38,613 nt of DNA from CAIKZJ01 sp964626015 (GTDB lineage Bacteria > Bacteroidota > Ignavibacteria > Tepidaquicellales > Tepidaquicellaceae): positions 1 to 38,613 of the forward strand of contig CAZVCC010000030.1 in NCBI GenBank assembly GCA_964626015.1. Reading direction: 5' to 3'. Of this stretch, positions 38,376 through 38,613 are shown piece after piece (the stretch's first letter is position 1; each line of letters opens with the position of its first letter). A model generated the notes under the pieces. That model saw nothing but the letters and a program-made list of their open reading frames with translations. It had not been told where the DNA came from and ran no database searches. Made by a program: the position numbers and the translations under genes.

Positions 38376-38613
38376 CCCGCTGTACGCTGAACGCTGATCG
38401 CTGATCGCTGAACGCTGATCGCTGATCGCTGAACGCTGAACGCTGATCTCTATCTCTCCTGTACGCTGAACGCTGATCGCTGAACGCTGATCTCTATCTC
38501 TCCTGTACGCTGATCGCTGATCGCTGAACGCTGATCTCTATCTCTCCTGTACGCTGAACGCTGATCGCTGAACGCTGATCTCTATCTCTCCTGTACGCTG
38601 ATCGCTGATCGCT
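38376..38613. repeat. Hierarchical GCTGATC/GCTGAAC heptamer array with a 44-bp higher-order unit
   Basis: Heptamers GCTGATC and GCTGAAC alternate. From 38461 they form 44-bp blocks that begin GTACGCTGA and end TCTCTATCTCTCCT; blocks start at 38461, 38505, 38549 and 38593 (cut by the window end). Blocks 1 and 3 are identical and start GTACGCTGAACG; blocks 2 and 4 start GTACGCTGATCG, so the true period is 88 bp. A first, longer block begins at 38382 with five additional heptamers. The interval 38334-38375 is AT-rich and holds nothing I can name. Confidence 0.92.

Noticed and set aside
38376..38613. Replication origin iterons
   Set aside because: Heptamer iterons are suggestive, but there is no replication gene, DnaA-box cluster or AT-rich melting region, and similar word arrays occur at many places in the window.

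Overview
The window is one long polysaccharide locus. Every gene I can support lies on the minus strand, so transcription runs from high to low coordinates. I see no rRNA, tRNA, CRISPR array or intact transposase. The DNA is AT-rich, several starts are TTG or GTG, strong Shine-Dalgarno sites are scarce, and the gene set (Wzi-type outer-membrane protein, SLBB export protein, Wzc kinase, Wzm/Wzt transporter) is Gram-negative. With the many 7-8 nt intergenic tandem arrays, this suggests a member of the Bacteroidota/Chlorobiota/Ignavibacteriota group, most like Ignavibacteria. That placement is inference.

Layout in transcription order. 38613-35876: a hierarchical tandem array, a short palindrome, a probably frameshifted small ORF, an intact AlbA_2/schlafen-type regulator, and a chimeric remnant in which the first ~22 codons of a four-helix-bundle (S23/IVP) gene join the tail of a second AlbA_2-type gene. 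35875-31906: a UDP-sugar epimerase-like SDR, a short SLBB export protein and a Wzc-type tyrosine autokinase. 31749-29153: carrier protein, MBOAT acyltransferase, an overlooked 41-residue membrane microprotein ending in FFYVNF, and an SGNH-type protein. 29146-24032: sugar nucleotidyltransferase, LegB-like dehydratase, Wzm, Wzt and a GT4 glycosyltransferase. 23978-20965: PLP decarboxylase, class IV aminotransferase and HpcH/HpaI aldolase-like protein. 20859-16843: a Wzy/WaaL-like membrane protein and two GT4 enzymes. 16846-3306: two CapA-like proteins, two ATP-grasp ligases, an asparagine-synthetase-like protein, GNAT, methyltransferase, deacetylase, two GT4 enzymes, a DUF354 protein and a FemAB-like aminoacyltransferase. 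2999-363: a second NodB-like deacetylase and Wzi.

Taken together the locus looks able to build, export and anchor a surface polymer that is acylated outside the membrane and probably carries amino-acid or peptide-like (amide) groups.

The most interesting system is the module at 29153-31749. It has the parts of the Gram-positive D-alanylation (Dlt) machine: a DltC-like carrier, a DltB-sized MBOAT, a DltX-like microprotein with a C-terminal FxYxxF acyl-shuttle motif, and a DltD-like SGNH protein. There is no DltA, and the module sits inside a Gram-negative polysaccharide cluster. The MBOAT and the microprotein share one reading frame, separated by a single TAA.

The second theme is the short-period repeats. 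They fill the intergenic spaces, supply the last codons and stops of several genes, and are also inserted in frame inside genes. In the deacetylase at 2190-2999 codon usage changes sharply at the insertion.
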